DNA of 64,000 nucleotides from Anas platyrhynchos. Lineage: Eukaryota; Chordata; Aves; Anseriformes; Anatidae. The DNA is taken from assembly GCF_047663525.1 (NCBI RefSeq), contig NC_092601.1:19057501-19121500 (forward strand), in the 5' to 3' direction. Positions 9,371 to 27,439 of the stretch are shown here, piece after piece; positions within the stretch are counted from its first letter, which is position 1; every line of letters begins with the position of its first letter. The position numbers and the translations under genes are program-made. The notes under the pieces were generated by a model. That model worked only from the letters and a program-made list of their open reading frames with translations. It searched no databases and was not told where the DNA came from.

Positions 9371-12300
9371 AGGCCTGCACCGTGTTTTTGTCAGCGCGTG
9401 GATCTGCCCCACGGCCGGGCCCTGCCTGCCTCCTTCCAGGCCCCTGGTGCCACGGGGAGGGGGCTACCCCAGGACCCCCACCCAGGGGCTCACCCAGCAG
9501 CACTGCTGGCACCGGGGCAGATCGGGGCTGCTGCTGCTGGGCACTGGAGAGGCCACCGACACCCACAGCCCCCCGCAACGCAAAGCACCAGAGGGGAGCC
9601 CAAGGCACTGGAGGAGCTGCCAGAGGGCTCCGCAGCTCTGCTCAGCTTCTGGCAGCCGCCTTTTCTGCCATGGTTCATGTTGCTGTTTGGGTGCAATTTG
9701 TCACAGGGCGTTTGTGGGGATGGCCCTGGGCAGGGTGGGGCTGTGGGCACCCAGCGCCTCCACTCCAGGCCCTCACACTGCTGCTCTTTCACTCGGGATG
9801 AACACCCCGGTTCATCATTCACCAGGGGAAGAAAGCAGCTCTGTCCCTGCGGCCAGGCTCCCCGGTGCCACCCTGCGTGCAGGGGACAGCCTGGGGAGAG
9901 CAGGGCGAGCAGGAGGAGCGGCTGTGGTCGGGCTGGCCATCAGCACACGGTGCCCACTGGCTCTGAGCCCATGCCACCCGCCTGGCCCCGCAGGGGCTCG
10001 AGCTGTGCTCAGCACCACGAACACCAAGCCCTGATTGCGCCTGCCCCCCGCTCCTCCCTGCGCAGGGGCCGCTGCCTGCCTCGGCTGGTGGCCCTGTGGG
10101 AGGTGGCCGCTGGGGTCGGCATCATGCTGCGAAGAGCTGAGCTGCGGCGTGCAAATATGTGTGTTAATGAGCCGGTTAATTTGGCTGAGCTTTTCCTTCC
10201 CAGCTCTCAGACCTGCCCCGCACCACCACAGCTGCGGCCCCTGGGACAGGGATTCCAGGATTAGGGGCTGCAAAGCACCAGGAGCTGGGCAGCAGCGGGG
10301 CACCGATGCTGCACCCGTGCCAGGGCTCAGAGCTTGGTGGCGAGGGCGCAGTTTCCTGGCCCCACACCTCCCGCAGCCACGCTCTGTGCACAGCAAGCTT
10401 CTCTCTCACAGGCAGAACAACCTCCTCCCTGTTCCCCTCCTGCCACTCGCCTGGCACCGCTCACCCTGGAGCCAAGGGAAGGAGGAGCCCCAAATGTTTT
10501 CTTTTCAGATCCTGCCCTCAGAAGGATTACGGGTTTCTTGTGTGCTCTCCCAAAGCCTCATCTGAAAATAACGGCCTCCCTGAGCAGAAGCAGCACATCA
10601 AGATGCCAAGAGCATGGCTGCAGCCGAGTATGATGGATGAATGCTTTTTGGAACATGCCCTGTGAAAGCTTCTGGGAATTCTCACTGCGCTGTTCTGTAA
10701 AGGTTTTCTTTGCCAGCCGACAGCTGCAAAAATCACCACCTTAAAAATAAAAGGTGATTTAATTCTTTTAGCTCATTTTGTCCCTTGGGCTGAAGGCACC
10801 AGCTGCAGGGGCTGATGCACTCCGAGCAGGGGACCCTGATGCCACAGCTCCTGCTGCAAACCGACACAGCAGCCGAGGCCAGGGCTGTGCAGCAAGGCTG
10901 GGGGCTGCCAGCGGGGTCAGGTCAGACGCCCCTGCAGGAACAAACTGTCTGGTGAGGCTGCTCTGGGGCTCCCCCAGCCACAACGCTGCTTGTCAGGCTA
11001 ATGAGGGTCACTGATGAACACGGCAGCTGGGGCTGGGGTTCCCCCATCGCAGTCCCATCTGCTAATGAGGGCAGGGGCTCTGACGAGCACCCCAAACACA
11101 GGGAAGTTCTGCACTCCGGGGGCTGAGCACCTGCGCTCACATCCCACCTGCCCAGCCCGGCTGCATCCCTGTGCTGGAGCTACACCCCGGGGCTGAGACC
11201 CCCCCTGGATGAGCCCTATCTCCCTGCATGGCTGTGCCCCCCTGGCTGCAAGGAGCTCAGCGCAGCCCCAGTCCTCTGCACCCAGGGCAGGTGCCCATTT
11301 GGAGGGGAGCCCCTGGAGGGGAGCTGCCCTGGGATGCCCGGAGAAGGGGCAGCAGCGCCCCGCGTGCTGCTGGGGCAGGCAGAGCGTCTGCCAGGCTGGC
11401 ACGGCTTCCTTCACAGCTCGCACTTGGGCTGGCACGTCTCTTCCAGCCTCTCATCTCCATGTGAGCCCTGGGAGCTCCCTGCTCACTGCCCCAGGTTCTG
11501 GGGAGCCCCCACGGGTGCTGGCGTGGGGCTGGGGCGCCCCAGGGATGAGGGTGGTGGGGGCTGTGTGGGCACCAGAGCGGGGGCGGACAGCGGAGGTGGG
11601 CAGTGACGTGCGGAGCTGGCACCGTGCGTGAGCTGGCATCTGCATGTAGGAGACAGGGAGAGAGGCGATGGTAAAGGGAGTGGGAGTCTAAAATATATGC
11701 TGGGGAAGCTTTTAAACCATGCCATCAGCAGGGTCCAAGAGGTGTGGGTGCAGGGACGAGCTCATGCCCTTCACTTCAGGCTGTGCTTGGATGGTGCCGT
11801 GGGGCCAAGGGATGCACCCTGAGGTGGGGTGGCTGCCCTTGCACTACTCCATGTGCTCTGCATAGCGAGACCAAGGCACAAATGCCAGAGCAACCTCCCC
11901 AACCATTAGCATATATGCAAAGAACATTTACGAGCATCATCACCACACGAAAAACTCCAGCAGTTTCAGCAGAGGACAGCAGTCGGGGTGCTGGGGGTGC
12001 CCCATGGGGACCCATCCCTCGGGCAGCTGGGGGTGTCCCCAGCTCTGCTCTGGGGGCCCACCCCGACCGTCCCTGCTCTGGGACCCCGTGGTGGTGCAGG
12101 AGGAACCCCAGATGGAAGGGAACTGGGGTGGGGGTGGTTACTGCTCTGCTTCCCACCCCCAGCTTCTGCTTTTACTCCTCATTTTATTGATCTTTAATTT
12201 CTTTTCGCTTTCAGTCATCGCAGCCCACTTGGGCTCCCTGGAGAGGAGCCGGTACCAGCGTGCCTCCCAGGAGGGGGCCTGGGGCGCGGGGGCCGGGGTC

Positions 12301-13379
12301 TCCCCCGCACGCGAGCGCAGCGGTGCAGGGCCAGCCCCTGTGCTCCCCCCCAGCCCCTCTCCATCTGCATGGGGACTTCAGCCTCGCTTCCCCTGGCACC
12401 AAGGTTGTTCTTTGCCCAGCTCGCTGTATTTTAAGACGGGTTTAGGTAGATGTTTATTTCCAAGTAATTATTATTATTATTTTTTTTTGCTTTTGCCAGT
12501 GTGATTGTTTGCGGAGAGGAAATATTGAACAGAAGCCACAAAGACAAAGCCTCAGATACTAATTTGTGCTTATGCAAATGTGACAGGGGTGGAAGCCCAA
12601 GTTCAGGCACGTAACTCCTGGGCCTCGCAATCAGTTCGAGTACCGGCGGTGGGTGCACGATCCCCCTGCTCAGGCCATGGGGTCCCCCTGCCCCCCTGCC
12701 CGTCCCCACACGCTGTGCTCCCCGATGGCACAGCCCTGCCAGCCCCAGCCCTGCACCCAGCGCCGGGAGCCAGCTGCTGGTCACCATGGAGACCCGGAGG
12801 AGGATTTGGAACCATCACAGGGAAATTTCAGCATTCCCCTGGCCATGCACAGCCCCTGTTCTCTCCTGGCTGCAGTTTTGTGCTGCCCAGCCCCACACAG
12901 GGCTGCAGAGCGCTTTGCAGGACCGTTCTCCCCAAGGGCAGCCACCACAGTGCCAGCCGGTGCCAACCCAAGGGCTGTGCCTGGAGCAGGCAGCACAGAG
13001 CCTGCCACTGGCATTTCCCAGCTTTGGGACAGTGCCCAGACGTGTCCCTGTGGTGGGGCTGAACCTCCTGGTGCTCTGAGGGGCTTCCCCCTCCTCCAGA
13101 CCATTCCTAATCTGCCCCATCCCAGGGATTTGCCCATAGAGGCTGATCCCAATGCCACCGGCAAGAACCTGAGGGATGGGTTTTGCTTCAGCAACAAGAG
13201 TTTCTGTTGCTGTTTGCTGCTGCTGGGTTTCCTGGTTCGAGGATCAGCGCAGAGGCACGGAGCGGGGTGGTGGGCTTGGCTGCAGGTCGCTGGGTGCCCG
13301 GATTTGGGCAGAGGGGCTGCCGGAGCCAGCAGGACGGATGGGAGCAAAGGCTCAGAGGAAGGGGAATGCTAATCAGGCT
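9371..13379. other. GC-rich intergenic DNA without recognised features
   Basis: No exon, RNA gene or transposable element is recognised. Open frames of up to about 290 codons occur on both strands but overlap one another, lack family motifs and reflect GC-richness. A short ATT-rich run followed by T (about 12467-12488) is simple sequence. Confidence 0.6.
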
Positions 13380-13580
13380 GTGTGCTGGCAGCAGCCAGAA
13401 TGCTGCACAATAAATAGCCATTTTAATTACTGCACAATATTTACAAGATTGCTTCCTCATTTGGGAAATTAAAACAAATGCTCCATCAAAATGATCAACA
13501 TTGTACAGAGAAGCAGAGGGCTGATAAAGAAATACATCGGCTGTTAATGAAAGTGTAATTGGCACCTTGGTGCTCGCATG
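13380..13580. promoter_or_regulatory. AT-rich block, candidate conserved element
   Basis: About 200 bases with strings such as CACAATAAATAG, TTTTAATTACTG and AATTAAAACAAATG, CpG-poor, between GC-rich flanks. The non-repetitive, TAAT-rich texture resembles developmental enhancers. It also contains AATAAA at about 13409. Confidence 0.3.
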
Positions 13581-14613
13581 CCTGTCTCCTCTTTTTTGCA
13601 GCCACGGCACAAATGACAGCAAAGAGCACCGCGGCCACAGCAGCACCGAGCGGGGCGGGGGCACTTGTCCCCACTGCGGGGTCCCCTGCCAAACGGGGGC
13701 AGGAGGGGGGGCCTTGACAGCCCAGCCCTGCTGAGGCTCTGCAGAAAGAGGACACCTGAACGTTGGGCAGGGGGTGCTGAGCTGCAAAATCCCTCCTTCA
13801 TGTAGACGGGTTTCTCCTGCCTGTCCTGCCTGCTGTTCCTACCAGGAGCTGGCGTTTGCTGGTCCCAGCTCTGGCTGCTTTGCTGCCCCTCTCCTGGTGT
13901 TATTCCCCATGCTATAGGTCCTGGGATCATGTGATGATTTGGGGGGCTCATGCTTAATAAAAAAAAGGCTTTTCCATCTAAATTGGGCATGGAGAAAATG
14001 TCCCAAAATGTAGTCATGGATAGGAAAGGGGGACAGATGGTTTCTGAGCATTTGAAGTAGGTAAGACCTTGTTGGTACTGAGGGAAGTTGCTGCCACCAG
14101 CCCCAGCAGTGGTGATGCTGCTGGTCCAGGTGGTTCCCCAGGCCTGGGAGAACTCCTCTTCCTCCACGGCCCATTCTGCAGAGCCCTGCTGAGCATGCTG
14201 CAGCCCAAGGGCTTGAAAACATCTGGATCTGGAGAGGCAGCCCTGACCTTGGTCCTTTGTTGAGGGAGTGTGTGACCTGGCAGCCCTGTGCATGGCCGTG
14301 GTGTGGGCTTTAGGCACCAAGAGCTGCCGAGACCAAAGCGCATCCCATGGGGACAGCAGGGGGTCCATAGGGCTGGCACCTGGCCTGGCCCCCCAGCACC
14401 TCCCGGGGTGCAGAGGGACCCGTGCTGGGGTCCCCGTGTGGGCAGCACAGCGGTGGTCCTGGCACCGGCGAGCATCCCAGCCTGGCAGGGGCAGTCCCTG
14501 CGGGGTGTTGGGGACCCCCTGGGCACCACAACCCATCTCTGGGCTGCCCCTTCCCTTCCCCCTCCCCGCGCCTTTATTCATCTCCCGTTCTTCCTTTTTT
14601 TCGCAGCGCTTCT

Positions 14614-14627
14614 GTTGCCATGGGAAT
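14614..14627. promoter_or_regulatory. X-box-like site (GTTGCCATGGGAAT)
   Basis: Matches the RFX consensus GTTGCCATGG-N-AAC except for the last base. It lies just after a pyrimidine-rich tract ending TTTTTTTCGCAG and beside a TGACATTGATG string. It is an isolated motif, so chance occurrence is quite possible. Confidence 0.3.
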
Positions 14628-15493
14628 GGTGATATCAGTGCTCGGGGTGGGGCTTGGTGACATTGATGAGCGCAGCACAAACCCATTTATGTAACGGGTG
14701 CTGCATCCCTGCTCCGGCCACGCTGGCACCGGCCAGGCCCACGGGGGGATGAGGCACCCGGCACCCCACGGGATGGCTCCAAGGGGACCGAGTTCTGTCC
14801 CCCTGCACCTCCTACCCACTGTGCCTGGCTGGGTGCAGGGAGCAGCAGGCAAGGGGGTTCGTGGAGATGCAGGGACAGGGACGTGTGGCTGCAGCCGCAG
14901 CTCTGGGCAGGTCCACAGCCCTGCCCGGTGTTCCTCCCAGCCACACAGCGCTGTCCTTTCCTTCTCCCACCGGGCGTGTTAATTACAGCCTGTGTCAATG
15001 GCTTTTACTGTTTGATCATTAAACCAGAGGGAACGTCAAACAGTGTCAAAGGGAAGGCTCCTTTCCTGCACGGCCAGTGAGGTTTAGAGGACAGGTACTG
15101 GCGCTACTCAGATGCATCAGAAGTGGGTCAGGCATAAGACTTCCAAGGACATTTGAGAAAGCAGCAGGAATTAATTATGTTGGGATACCTGCTGACAGTC
15201 CAGAAGTATTTCAGAGGAGGAGATTCCACCCCGAATGAAACAGGGGAAGAAATGTCAGGAAGGCCCTTCATCTGCCAAGCGTCTGTTCATACAGGAGCGC
15301 ACAGGACCCCAAGGGGACGTGGTCCAGACTGAGCTGGCAGTGCCAAGGGTTCCACCTTTTGCTTGCTCCAGGAGCAGCAGCCTGCAGGGAGGGTGCCGGG
15401 AAAGCCCAGGTGACAAATCTGGGGCTGTCCTCAGGCCCCAGCACTGCCCCAGGCTTGTGGAAGCAAATGGATATCGCAGATATTGCAGAGATT

Positions 15494-15519
15494 AAAATAA
15501 ATAAATAAATAAATAAAAT
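15494..15519. repeat. AAAT tetranucleotide microsatellite
   Basis: About six units of AAAT, followed by an AT-rich stretch. No repeat-element body is seen on its 5' side, so it is not obviously a retroposon tail. Confidence 0.85.
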
Positions 15520-18500
15520 ATTTTAAATGGAGAGCTGGGAAAAGTGGCTAGCTCAGAGGCTGCTCGTGAAGCACAGACCTTCCTTGGTGTCAGCAGAAAA
15601 ATCCCACCCGGCTGGTGCCCATTTGCCCTGCCTGGTGCTGGGGCTGTGGGCAGCCAGGGCAGGGTCCTGGGGCTGGGCAGGTGGCCCCCCAGCCCCCTGG
15701 TGTGCTGCCTGGGGTGTGCTCGGGGCAAGGACACCAGAAAGCAGCTGAATGAGCCCTGGTGCTGCTGTCCAAAGTGAGTCATTTAGTTAGAGAGGAGTGA
15801 AAACCTTATGCTAATGTTTTCCATTCAAAAATTCTTTTGATTTCTAAATTAGTAAAGCAGTAGGTCTTTCTGGGGGATTTTTATTTTATTTTTTTTGACA
15901 AAAAGTTTCAAATATTTCTGGAAATTCACTCACAGGTAGGTTGTTCTGGTTTCAAAAATTGTCTTCTTTCCTACCAGAAAGGGCCATGGATGGGAAGCCT
16001 GGGGCTTCCCAAAGCTTCTACCTGCTTTCACAGCCCCCTGCCCTGCACGGCACCAGGGCTCCTTGCTGCAAGCACAGGGCGGGGGGCAGCGGGACGTGGG
16101 GGTGGCAGGGCAGGGAGTCCGGCACACCCAGCCCTGGTTCTCATCTGTGCCCTGCCTCTGTGCCGGGATAATCTCTGGTGGAAAATAACGAGTGATAAAA
16201 GTGGTGAGAAAAGGCAAACCGCACCCTGCACAGAAGGGAAATCTGTGCTTTATCACAGACCTGGTTTTGCTGGGAAATGACCAGAGCAGCTGGAAAAACC
16301 CAGAGACCCCAGACCAGAGCTGCTCGAGGGAGACAGAGCTGAGTAGCAGAGCAAAGCTTTAGCGGGTTAAGCCAAGGCTGACTGGTGTTCACTTGGAGTG
16401 AACAAGCAGGGAAGAGCCGCCTCATTTTTCATGAAGTATCTGTGAGAAGGGATTTACATGCTCAGGGCATGCCAGCAGCAGCGCCAGGATAAGCTGGGGG
16501 TGGACAAAGGCCAAGGCCATGACAGGGACATCTCTGAGGGTTTCCATCTCCCTGGATTTAAGGCATCCAGGTGATGACATTCCTGAAGAAACGAGCTTTG
16601 GAGCATCCCCAGGCTGGCATCCTGAACCCACAGCAGGGTGCCGTGGGATGCTGCAGGTCCGAGGATTTGCTGGGTTCCTGCAGGACCTGGCTGGGGTCAA
16701 CCAGCAGGAGGTGGCTGTAAGTGGAAAAGCGAAGGGCTCGGCTCTGAGGAAAACCCTCCCGGAGGCAAAGCTTAATGAAGAAGTCATTGTGTGTTGGGAT
16801 CAGACCTGCCGCCTGTAACCGAGCCTCATTGTTATTTAAATTACGCTCCTGGCAGGGCTGGGTGAATAACTTCATGATCAGACAGTTTTTCTGAGCAATG
16901 AGATGAACCACGCATATAAAGCCTGCCATCCTTTACGAGGAGGAGGGCTGGAGAGAAACCTGGTTCCCCGGGGAATGGCAGCTGGAGCAGAATTGGTGTG
17001 CATCCAAACAGCCTCAGATGAAGCCACCCCGAGGGACGAGAGCTCTGTGGGGTGTGGAGGCTGCTGCTGTGTGCCCTGGGCTCTGAGCTGCCCCTCCTGC
17101 AGTGCTGGGCTTGGGCTAAGGGCAGGATGTGTCCCGGGGAAGGGTGAGGGGACCCTGAGCGTGGCCAGGGCTGTGCCAGGTACCCCGGCTGCACTGCTGC
17201 TGGCATGGGGAGGTCGCCCTGCACAGGCACAGTGCTTACCCCTCAATGTTGCTGCTGTGATGTTTGGGCTGCACTTTTGAAGTCCAGCAGAACGTTTTCA
17301 GAGCTGTCCCTATGTCTCCAGTGCTTTGTTACCCAGAGCCCGGAGCTCCCCTTTGCACGCAGGTAAAATGCGTGGCAGGCACGGTGCTGCTCTGGCTGCC
17401 CTCACCACACAAAGCTCAGCCAGGTGCTCACCTGGCTCACAACACAGCAGAAAATCCCCACTGGCCCAGATCGATAGCAAGAAGTAATGCCTGCTTCCTA
17501 TCAAGTCAGAGGACATGAAACCCTCTTATTGATCAAATGGTTTCGGAAACGAGCAGCAAAACACGGAGGATTTTACCACTAGCTTTGTTTAGCCAACTGT
17601 GCAGGCAGAAGGTTTGACGTGGGCCACTTTTGGGTACATGAAACAGAATTAATGTTGTCCCTGAGAACCCAGCAGACAGGAATATGAAATATTTAAATTG
17701 CCTAACCATGTTTGTGATGTGCTGAACCACGCAAGCACCCGACGGGTGGCTGCGCTTGCCATGCGTGGAGGTCTGGAGCACTCGGCTTCTGCAGCTTTCT
17801 GTCGGGTTTGGTGCGTGTGCCCCTTGTCTGAGTGGGAGACCAAGTGAAAGACATGGGTTTGCAGGGTTTTCTTATCTCATTTATTCATCTGCAGTGTGCT
17901 CTGTCTTGAGCAGTGATGGAAAAAAACATGGGCCTGTAAACCAGTGCTGCACATCTGCACATTGAGCCAGAGAGCAGCTTGCTGCCCCGGCTGCTGCTCC
18001 TGGCAGCTCCGTGCTGGGACCTGTGTCCCCAGGCTTCCCTGTGCCAATGAGCCCTAGCAGAGCAGCATGAGGTGGTTGGGAGAGCCTGGAAACCAGGCAC
18101 AAGCTTTGCTTCTGCTGAAAATATTCTGTGATGTGATGGGAAGATGCTGTCCTGCCCGCTCTGCCCTGCGTGGGTGGGTTTGGGGTGGACTGGGCCCTGT
18201 TTATGAACATTTTTTATTGCAGCCCCTTCCCTCTGCCCATGCATTCCTGCCTGGACAGGCTGTGCAGAGGTTGGCATATGCCAGCTCGCTGCCAGCTGAA
18301 TAATCTGAACAACCCGTGCTCTGCTCCGTTCTCTGGGGACTGCTAGGGTTAATATTTCCTTGCTCTCTTTGCAACGGGCTTCCTCATCCCTGCCCAGGAT
18401 TCTGCCTCTGCTCCATGCATTTGAAATCCTCCCTGTGTGAGTGGAGCTGCAGTGTCCCCCAGCAGCCCCTCACCTGCAGCCCTGCCTGGTCCGCTCCTGC

Positions 18501-18539
18501 ACCTCCACGTGCACGCAGACCAGGAGGGGACAGCAATTC

Positions 18540-18780
18540 GGCGTCTGCCACGCCAAATCTTAACAAGGCCGCTAAAAATGTGAGCGGGAAGTAAATGAGA
18601 AGTGATTGCTTTTCAGGTCTGAATTTGGAGCAGCGGCTGCTCGCGCCCGGCTGTGCCTCTGCGGCTCTCCCGTCGCCGGCGATGGGCTGAGGGTTTATGT
18701 AACGCTCCCGCGCTAACATTTGGGCTGCTTTGTTTGCACAGAGGCTGGCTGAGGATGCTCTCGCCACGGTGGGTGTGTAA
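18540..18780. promoter_or_regulatory. CpG-rich patch upstream of PRKCB
   Basis: About 19 CpG in 240 bases, including GCTCGCGCCCGG and CCGTCGCCGGCGAT, while the neighbouring kilobases have few. It contains a stretch that ends TTTGTTTGCACAG, like a splice acceptor. It lies 3.8 kb upstream of the PRKCB start and could be an upstream or alternative promoter, or a separate enhancer. Confidence 0.35.
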
Positions 18781-23075
<4,295 letters not shown>

Positions 23076-26000
23076 GTGAGTGTCGCGCACCGGCGGGGAC
23101 GCGGGGCAGGGGCCGGGGCATCGCTGCGGGGGCTGCCGGGGGGGCTGCCGGGCAGGGCCGTGCGGGCAGCGCCGTGCCCGGGGCGCGGAAGCAGCTTCGT
23201 CATTTTCTTACCCCCCCGAGCGAGCGCTCGGTGCTCTAAAGCCGCTCGCCGGTCAGGTTTCGTTACCGGAGACGGGTGCCCAAGGCTTCAGAGGAGTCCC
23301 CCCAAAAAAAAGGCAGAGGGAAGTTTGTTTTTAACGCACTTAACATGAAAATGTGTTATAGTAGCAAGCGGGCTGTGTGCCGGCTTGGTGGCAGCCCGCT
23401 GCCGTAGCTATGCAGTCGGGAAGAACTTGAATGGCTTGGTTGTGTTGCTGGGGAAAAAAATGAGGCTTTATAACGATATATGTTGCAATGGCTTCTAGGT
23501 TAGTACAACCGGAGATCTTTGTTCTGACGGTGCTGGTATTCTGGAAGGGCTCTTTAGGGGTTTATGATGAGCCCTCATGAAATTAATATGAATTAACTTG
23601 GTTTTATTGGTTTTGTTGCTTGGTGCTCTAGGTAGCCTGGCTGGGGGGATCATGCATGCTCACAGACAGCCTAGTGAATCCTGGCTGTGATGGTGCCGGT
23701 CACACCTGTGTGAGGTTAAAGTCAGGGCTTGTGATTAAATCAGGGTTGATGCTTGCAGTTGCTGGCACTGAGATCTTGCTTTAGTGAATATTTACAGCAA
23801 AGCTTTATTTTGCCGGGTGGCTGAATCCCAAGATAAGGTATTTTGCATGAGAATATAACCACCGTACAACTCAAGCTGTTGTGGCACTGTCTTGGCATAT
23901 TTTGCTTGTATCTGGACCAGAAAACAGCCCCCCTGATGATGATGTGGCACAGGATCGAAACTCAAGGTGTGAGGTGCCACAGGGGATCCAAGCCTCAGAT
24001 GCTAACTCTGTACTGCACCTGGGAGCTGGGGTGGCTGCAGGTGGGAAGGTTTTGACTTGGGTGCTCTGGGGAGCATCTTTGCAGGTGATCTTACAAGCTC
24101 TAGGCCAAGCTTAATGGTGCTGCTGCTTATCCATAGCACCTGCTGCTTGCCTTAAGGGTGTAACCCTAAAGTACCAACTGTCTCCCTGCCACCTGTCTCA
24201 AGCCCCCTCCAAATGCCTGGGCTGGTGCTGACAAGCAGAGGAAATCAGGTGTGGAGGCTTAAGCATATCCTGGTGGTGATTTTCATGGTCATGCTTTCCC
24301 CTGGCACCTGAGGTTTCATACATGGGCAGCTGTGTTACTCACAGGAGTTTAGTGGAGCTTGTATCTCTTTGTGGGGCTTCTGAGGCTTACCCAGCCATTA
24401 ATTCTCTGACTCTCCTTGTGGTGCATACAGCATCACGGCAGGCGTATTGGTACAAGCACAGCATCTCTGAAATTTGAAGTTCCCTAGAGAAGGCTGGGGG
24501 GGTCACCTACCGGTGGGGCAGTTTTTCTTTCTTCCTCTGTAATTTCTAGTGCTTTGCTCGGTTCTGCCTGTAGTATTCAATATCAGATAATTTGAGCCTT
24601 TTCAAGTCTCTCTTCCAGCCATTGAGAACTATTGTCCGAACCTGTAATTGTGCACTTGCTCCAAGGTTTAACCTTAAATGTTTTAACTAATATTAAATCA
24701 GTCTCCAGTGTGAGGTCGGTAAATGGGACCCATAACGGTAGTCTCAGATGTGCTAATGCACAGCAATTGGCCAGCAATTGACCCTGCCCCCCAGATATTA
24801 AACAGAGCAATCCTCCCTGTGGTTTCTTGAAGCAGGAGGCTTTACAAGCTGCAGTAACACCAGTAGGATTCCCATTAGCGTGCTGTGCTCAATGACATTT
24901 CCAAAGGTGTGTGACTGGTCTGTAACGTATCTTTCTGCCTTAAGAAACCATTTTCCGGGTTATTCTGGTATTACAGACATGAAAACCACATTTCTCTATT
25001 GCAGTAAATTTTGCAGACTGTGGTATGTAAAACAGACCCATATTTTATTTTTTTATTTCAAACACCTTCAAAAAAATCAATGCTCTCCCGACTTCCACGT
25101 CTGCCCCCTCTGTGGGGTTCTGAGATCCTGTGGCACAAGTGCTGTGATCAGTGCAAGCTGTAGCTCAGCCCGTGGGTGTGATCCTCATTAGAGTGAAAGC
25201 ATCTTGCAGCTGGTGCCCTGTGATGGAGGCACGCGGTGTCCCTGTGTACAGCGCTCACAGGTCGGGAAGGCGAGCTCGAGCCCCGTGCTGCTGCCACGCA
25301 CCATCTGCATGGGCACTGCGGCTGCTCCAGGGGGGAGATGGCTGCTTGCTGTAGTGGGGTGCCAGGCCCAGCATGGGGTCTCACTCCATCCCCCGAAGTC
25401 ACCAGGCTGCTCACCAGGGATCCGTTGTGGCAGCTGTTCGGGCTGTGCGTGACTCCCCCTTCAGTGGGCTGCTGGGGCTGTGCCCCGTCGGTGTCCTGCA
25501 GCTGCTGCTGAATTTGGTAAATGAATCAAATCTGCACGGAAGGAAGACCTCAGGACCAGCTTTTACTCAGGGGTTCCCCTCCTTCAGCTGCATGAGGCTT
25601 ACCATAAGCTTTGATTGTAGGTTTTTAGCTCTTATAGAATACAGCTTCGATTCCACTTGGACAACTTCCCCAACTATTTTATCCTATTGCTCAGTGACGA
25701 TGGCTGGAAATGTAGCTAGAGCACATGGCTGTCTTGTTTCTGAGCTGTTTCCTATTGCCATGCTTGCTTAAGTAGGTTTTCACCTGTGCCCTGATTTCTT
25801 TCTAGGGCATTTGCAATAATTAGATTGTTAATTAGCTCATTACTTGTGACTTTTGGCAGGAAGTTTGCAGAAACTGACTCTTTGTAGCTTGAAATACTAA
25901 TGGATACCACAAATGCCACTTAATTGCTTGCTAATCTCCTTATCCTTGTGTGCAATCTCCTTCTTATCCTTGCATACATCTTAAAACTCCTGGGGCTAAC

Positions 26001-27439
26001 GTCTTTCCTCAGCCCAGCAGCAGGTCTGTGTGCCGGCTGCCCGGAGCTGTGGGGCTGCTCCCCGCGGTCAGGGCTCGGTGCCAGGGCACTGGCAGTGCTG
26101 GCAGGCACGGGGCTCGGTGCTGTGCTGTGGATGTACCCAGGGCTGCCAGTAACAGCCTCTTTTTAGGGGAAAGCTCAGTGCGCTGGCCTCGTGTCAGCGG
26201 GAGATGCAGATGGGGCTTCTAGCGATGCCGTAACGATCTGCCAGAGCTGCAAGGTACGCGGGCTTTTGTGTGACCTCGGAAATGAGAAAGAGAAAAGGGT
26301 GCGTGTGTTCTCCCCTCCACCTCCTCCTTCCTGGATTTTGAAATCCATCTGTCCGATACCATTACCAGGAAATGTATGAAGAGGGCAGAGAAGCGTCTTA
26401 TCTGCAAGCTGTCTGGGTGAAAGAACGGTGTGTGGTTAAGTTACCACTGATGGCTTTGCTGTCCCCTTTCCTTTGGCATCCTCAAAACCCTTCTGAAGTT
26501 AGGGGAACAGGAACTCACTTGAAAGCTGTAGAAAATGCTGTTCTTGGTCTTGTTCTCAGAATGTGCTGATTTAGTGAACTGCCAGCTTTCTCTTCATCTT
26601 TTTTGCTTATGTTCCCTATTTGCCATCCTTGGGGTGTATTTCTCTGTTGTCCAAACAGCTCTTGGTCTCTCTGTGGTTCAGGGTGCTGGCTGCGTTGGAG
26701 GCACTGTGAGGAGGGCACCTGCCCTGATAACTGCATTTGTTCAACCTGCAGTCACTGTCACAGCTGTTGGGCTGTGCTTTCACCTTGGGAACTTGGGAAG
26801 AAGTGCTCGTGTAGAGGTGAAGAGCCATGTAATGTGATTCTCACTTACAAGCAAAAAATAACCTGCATCTGTTACTGCTTTCACGTGTACAGAGTAAGTA
26901 GAAAAGATCTTGGAAAGAAGAATCTTGATTCCTTAAGAGGAGATGGGAGGAAAAAAAAAAAGGCAGCATCATTTGGTAATGGATGCTTGGATCTCATGCA
27001 GAAACTTTTCTGGGTAAAATGTTTACTTCTTATCCCTAGCTACGGCTCAGTAAGCAAGGATACTCTTCAAATTTGTTCTCTTTCCAAACTTCATGCCAAA
27101 TATACTTCCACATTTTCTTCTCCCTGTCCTCCGAAGCTAGTGCTCTCATTTGCCTTACGTTTTCAATTCAACACTTGATGCAAAAACAAAGTAGCTGGAG
27201 AATGTCAGCACTTACCTCTCAAACGAGTATTTCTCTCTTGCTATCTGCCTTCAAAACCCACCCTTCCTTCCCCCACCTCTGCGCTGCCCTCCAGACGGAA
27301 GTGAAACCCATCAGCTCGAGCCTCTTGAGCTGCAGCTCGTGGTGGTGGTTGTCGCCATTAACTCCATGCAGGCATTCAGCGTGCACGTTTATTGACTGTA
27401 TTAAGCAAGTGAGAAACAAAAGCAAAACAAACTCCAATC

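Larger units (their letters stand above)
13581..18539. other. Intergenic DNA, nothing coding recognised
   Basis: Mixed GC-rich and moderately AT-rich DNA. Apart from an X-box-like site (14614-14627) and a tetranucleotide repeat (15494-15519), no feature is supported. The longest frame, 380 codons on the minus strand (13544-14686), has no domain resemblance and low-complexity composition. The section 16770-16925 is less GC-rich and might hold a regulatory element. Confidence 0.55.

Noticed and set aside
13544..14686. 380-codon open frame on the minus strand
   Set aside because: Low-complexity, Pro/Gly/Ser/Cys-rich translation with no domain; it overlaps other open frames and an AT-rich block, and has no splice or promoter context.
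15494..15519. AAAT run as the tail of a retroposon
   Set aside because: No element body or target-site duplication could be seen beside it.
26603..27178. Cysteine-rich frame resembling a small secreted or zinc-binding protein
   Set aside because: Cysteines have no regular spacing, there is no signal peptide, and the frame continues into poly-Lys from an A-run. It is probably chance.
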